DNA of 30,705 bases from a virus: positions 1-30,705 of IMG/VR virus record IMGVR_UViG_3300047359_000299. One strand, written 5' to 3'. The notes under the pieces were generated by a model, which saw nothing but the letters and a program-made list of their open reading frames with translations, had not been told where the DNA came from and did no database searches. Positions 28,580-30,705 of this stretch are shown piece after piece (position 1 is the stretch's first letter; each line of letters begins with the position of its first letter). The position numbers were made by a program, and so were the translations under genes.

Positions 28580-29301
28580 TCACTCTCTGTGTTCCATACT
28601 ACGAAGACCCACACCGCCTATATGCATTGCTTCACAATGAGTGGTTGTCTTGGTTCGATGAAGTAATTATCGTTGACGATGCTTCCTCTGATTTCCCAGC
28701 ATTACCTATCGTCGAGAATTGTATCTCTGATGGACTGATCGTTGGGGCAGACAGGATCTCCTTATACAGAATACAGGAGGACTATGGGTTCAATGCACAC
28801 GGTGCCAGAAACCTAGCAGCGCAACTGGCAAAGAATGAATGGTTGTTCTTCCACGACATCGATATGATAATGGACGAAGACTTTATTCAAGAACTGTCAG
28901 ACAAAGTCTCGCAAGCACAAGGTGAGTTCGTCGTCTGTAGAGTATTTGGCGGGGATCCTGGGAATATATTTGCCGTGCGTAAAGAGGATTTCTTTGACGC
29001 TGGTGGGTATGACGAGGAGATACGCGGATACCACATGGGCGACAAGTTGTTCCGTGAGAGACTCGAACAGATATGCAAACCTGTCCTGATGGATGCTGAC
29101 TTGCCTTGTGACAGGATGGGTCGAAACGTACACGTAGATGATAAGATAATTGGAACCTTGTACCCAGATGATAAGTCAGTCGTACAGCGTTCACAGAACC
29201 ACATACAAGACATACTAGAGATGATACAGAGGAGAAACGCCAATCCTAAAGAATGGAAGAAAATACCCCACATACAGTTTGACTGGAAGCGGGAATTGTA
29301 G
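28576..29301 (+). CDS. Family 2 glycosyltransferase
   Basis: This 241-residue GT-A transferase has TLCVPYYEDPHRL at the N-terminus, the nucleotide-binding EVIIVDDASSDFP (Asp34-Asp35), GARNLAAQLAKNEWLFFHDIDMIMDEDF with a DxD at 94-96, and FDAGGYDEEIRGYHMGDK, the acceptor-site 'GG(F/Y)DE' segment of GT2 enzymes. It has no membrane span. It is translationally coupled to the ketoacyl synthase. The gene 44 promoter lies over its last codons. Acceptor unknown: DNA carrying a hydroxymethyl group, or a glycan. Confidence 0.86.
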   Translation: MITLCVPYYEDPHRLYALLHNEWLSWFDEVIIVDDASSDFPALPIVENCISDGLIVGADRISLYRIQEDYGFNAHGARNLAAQLAKNEWLFFHDIDMIMDEDFIQELSDKVSQAQGEFVVCRVFGGDPGNIFAVRKEDFFDAGGYDEEIRGYHMGDKLFRERLEQICKPVLMDADLPCDRMGRNVHVDDKIIGTLYPDDKSVVQRSQNHIQDILEMIQRRNANPKEWKKIPHIQFDWKREL

Positions 29302-29307
29302 TATAAT
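29279..29307 (+). promoter_or_regulatory. Sigma70-like promoter for gene 44
   Basis: TTGACT, 17-base spacer and perfect TATAAT, lying over the end of the glycosyltransferase gene and 26 bases before the clamp-loader ATG. Confidence 0.75.
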
Positions 29308-29333
29308 GTATACATTGATGACGGAGATTTATA

Positions 29334-30272
29334 ATGATTGATTCACTTTGGTGCGAAAAATACAGACCATCCACTATTGAAGAATGCATCCTGCCAAAGC
29401 ACCTCAAGGACACCTTCAAAGAAATAGTCGCCACTGGCGAGATCCCTAACATGCTCTTGACTGGTACTGCTGGTCTTGGCAAGACGACTGTCGCACGTGC
29501 CATCTGCAACGAACTTGATCTTGACTACATCCTGATCAACGCTTCGGAGTCTGGTAACATCGACACCCTGCGCGGTAAGATCAAGCAGTTTGCCTCAAGT
29601 GTCTCCCTCCAAGGTGGATACAAGGTTGTCATCCTCGATGAGGCAGACTACCTGAATGCGCAGTCAACCCAACCTGCCTTGCGTGGGTTCATCGAGGAGT
29701 TTAGTGCCAACTGTCGCTTCATCCTCACCTGTAACTTCAAGAACAAGATCATAGAACCTCTCCACTCGCGATGTGGCGTTGTTGAGTTCAACACCTCCAA
29801 GAAAGATATGGTTGCGCTATGTGGTCAGTTCATGCAACGGGCGACGAAGATCCTCGCGGAAGAGGGTGTCTCTGTCTCAAGTCCTGACCTAGTTGCTGAA
29901 TTGATCATGCGTCACGCACCTGACTGGCGACGTATCCTCAACGAACTCCAACGTCACTCGCGAGGCGGGGAACTTCAACTCGATGTACTGAGTAAGTCTA
30001 CCTCAAGTAACATCTCTGACTTGTTCGGTCACCTGAAGGACAAGAACTTCAAGGCAATGCGCTCTTGGGTTGCTAACAACATGGACGTGGACAGTGCTGC
30101 TATCTTCCGTGGCGTCTACGACAACATGGGCGACAGTGTGGCACCTAACAGTATCCCACAGTTGGTGCTTATCCTTGCAGATTATCAATTCAAAAGTGCC
30201 TTCGTGGCAGATGCTGAGTTGAATATGGTCGCGTGTATGACGGAGTGTATGGCAAACTTGGAGTTTGTATAA
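29334..30272 (+). CDS. 44: Clamp loader ATPase subunit gp44
   Basis: This AAA+ subunit of the gp44/gp62 complex opens the gp45 clamp and loads it at primer ends. It has 312 residues (T4 319). It starts MIDSLWCEKYRPSTIEECILP, has Walker A GTAGLGKT at 44-51, Walker B VVILDEAD at 98-105, LTCNFKNKIIEPLHSRC with the SRC arginine finger at 145-147, and RHAPDWRRILNELQRHSRGG in the lid. A CGGAGA site precedes the ATG. In T4 the next gene is 62, the small loader subunit; here a late promoter and a homing-endonuclease-like gene follow instead. Confidence 0.95.
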   Translation: MIDSLWCEKYRPSTIEECILPKHLKDTFKEIVATGEIPNMLLTGTAGLGKTTVARAICNELDLDYILINASESGNIDTLRGKIKQFASSVSLQGGYKVVILDEADYLNAQSTQPALRGFIEEFSANCRFILTCNFKNKIIEPLHSRCGVVEFNTSKKDMVALCGQFMQRATKILAEEGVSVSSPDLVAELIMRHAPDWRRILNELQRHSRGGELQLDVLSKSTSSNISDLFGHLKDKNFKAMRSWVANNMDVDSAAIFRGVYDNMGDSVAPNSIPQLVLILADYQFKSAFVADAELNMVACMTECMANLEFV

Positions 30273-30275
30273 ATA
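30268..30275 (+). promoter_or_regulatory. T4-type late promoter overlapping the gene 44 stop
   Basis: An exact TATAAATA overlaps the TAA at 30270-30272. A transcript from here would begin near 30281, at the base of an imperfect hairpin (30278-30284 with 30303-30309, inner stem 30288-30291 with 30298-30301), and would carry the gene at 30333. Confidence 0.68.
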
Positions 30276-30277
30276 GA

Positions 30278-30309
30278 TGGGTATCGCGGAGTTGGCGCTC
30301 CCATACCCA
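30278..30309 (+). other. Hairpin in the leader of the endonuclease-like gene
   Basis: TGGGTAT (30278-30284) pairs perfectly with ATACCCA (30303-30309), and inside it GGAG (30288-30291) pairs with CTCC (30298-30301). No T run follows, so it is not a classical terminator. In transcripts running on from gene 44 it may affect stability or processing; late transcripts starting near 30281 would lose part of the stem. Confidence 0.55.
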
Positions 30310-30332
30310 CTAATACTATACGGAGTACCAGC

Positions 30333-30705
30333 ATGTCTATCTATACAGAAGTTGCCGAGATACTATCTCGACTCGAATCCAAGGACTACAGTCCACAACA
30401 ACCCCACGCCTTCTGGAACCGAAATTGGTTGTCAGACGAGGACTACCTCGCTATGGGTGGTCAAGCAGTCAAGTCTACCAAATGGTATAATGACGGTTCA
30501 TACAACGTGAGGCGCACAGAGCATCCTGGATCTGGATGGGTCGAAGGTCGTAAGAAGTTCAAGCGTATGTCCCCGACCCAAGAAACAAGAGACAAAATGT
30601 CTGTTGCTAATTCAGGACAAATAGCGTATAATAAAGGAGTCAAAGGTGTGAGTGCTGAGACGTCCTTGAAGATGAGTGAGTCGGCGAAACGTCGTGCGAC
30701 CAGTG
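30333..30705 (+). CDS. Homing endonuclease-like protein with NUMOD-type DNA-binding motifs (3' truncated)
   Basis: The frame is open from ATG 30333 to the end of the window (124 codons); GGAG lies seven bases upstream. The segment KWYNDGSYNVRRTEHPGSGW with VEGR after it is a motif common in phage homing endonucleases and related DNA-binding proteins. RMSPTQETRDKMSVANSGQI and SAETSLKMSESAKRR are two NUMOD3-like helix units of the type that follow or precede HNH or GIY-YIG nuclease domains. The nuclease domain itself is not in the window, so HNH versus GIY-YIG, and whether the protein is active, cannot be said. It stands where gene 62 would be expected. Confidence 0.72.
   Translation, partial: MSIYTEVAEILSRLESKDYSPQQPHAFWNRNWLSDEDYLAMGGQAVKSTKWYNDGSYNVRRTEHPGSGWVEGRKKFKRMSPTQETRDKMSVANSGQIAYNKGVKGVSAETSLKMSESAKRRATS
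30604..30632 (+). promoter_or_regulatory. Possible sigma70-like promoter inside the endonuclease-like gene
   Basis: TTGCTA, 17-base spacer, perfect TATAAT, followed by AAAGGAG. It lies within the coding frame. It may be chance, or may drive an internal product or the next gene outside the window. Confidence 0.3.

Noticed and set aside
30277-30510. 77-codon ORF after gene 44
   Set aside because: It has no ribosome binding site and lies in another frame over the endonuclease-like gene, whose frame has GGAG and recognisable motifs.
1-30705. CRISPR array, insertion sequence or integrase/attachment site
   Set aside because: No regularly spaced repeats, no transposase or integrase, and no terminal repeats were seen; the only dispersed repeats are the three promoter cassettes.

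Overview
The window is a stretch of the genome of a lytic, contractile-tailed, T4-like phage. Every supported gene lies on the + strand. The gene order 17-18-19-20-(two small genes)-21-22-23-(tail-tube-like)-uvsY-uvsW-55-47-46 is the T4 superfamily core in the compact order known from marine T4-like phages such as cyanomyoviruses. The proteins are clearly diverged from coliphage T4. The host cannot be read from the sequence; consensus sigma70-type promoters point to an ordinary Gram-negative bacterium, and a marine setting is an inference from gene order and content. Intergenic spaces are very short; no gene-free stretch exceeds about 200 bases.

Region 1 (1-8831) is the late virion module: terminase nuclease end, sheath, tube, portal, two small putative core proteins, prohead protease, scaffold and major capsid protein. 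It carries T4-type late promoters (TATAAATA at 943 and 5471) and two strong intrinsic terminators (after gp19 and after gp23). Region 2 (8839-15362) starts at a sigma70-like promoter. It holds a tail-tube-like paralogue, UvsY, UvsW, a small acidic protein, the late sigma factor gp55, and the gp47/gp46 recombination nuclease with a glutaredoxin between its subunits.

Region 3 (15359-20342) is the most interesting part. A 2OG-Fe(II) oxygenase and a small gene are followed by the most consensus-like promoter in the window (16054-16081). That promoter drives five overlapping genes: a TET/JBP-like DNA-base dioxygenase, a stand-alone class II glutamine amidotransferase, a GNAT-like acyltransferase, a protein that may be a base-modifying alpha-glutamyl/putrescinyl-thymine-pyrophosphorylase relative, and a P-loop kinase. 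Together they look like a DNA hypermodification pathway. Three of these proteins, and gp55, end in a similar short hydrophobic/acidic tail resembling the sliding-clamp-binding peptides of T4 gp55 and gp43. This suggests that modification is tethered to the gp45 clamp, which is encoded in the same window.

Region 4 (20337-24959) is built from expression cassettes. Two near-identical 76-base repeats and a third partial copy each carry a promoter. The first two also carry a stop codon and a ribosome binding site. They head a block of small and membrane proteins, a large zinc-peptidase-motif/VWA protein, and a MoxR/CobS-like AAA+ ATPase. Region 5 (24948-30705) carries the sliding clamp gp45 and the clamp-loader ATPase gp44. 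Between them sits an accessory insert of two glycosyltransferases, a beta-ketoacyl-ACP synthase, small ORFs and a tRNA-Pro. Downstream of gp44, where T4 has gene 62, the window ends inside a homing-endonuclease-like gene that has its own late promoter.
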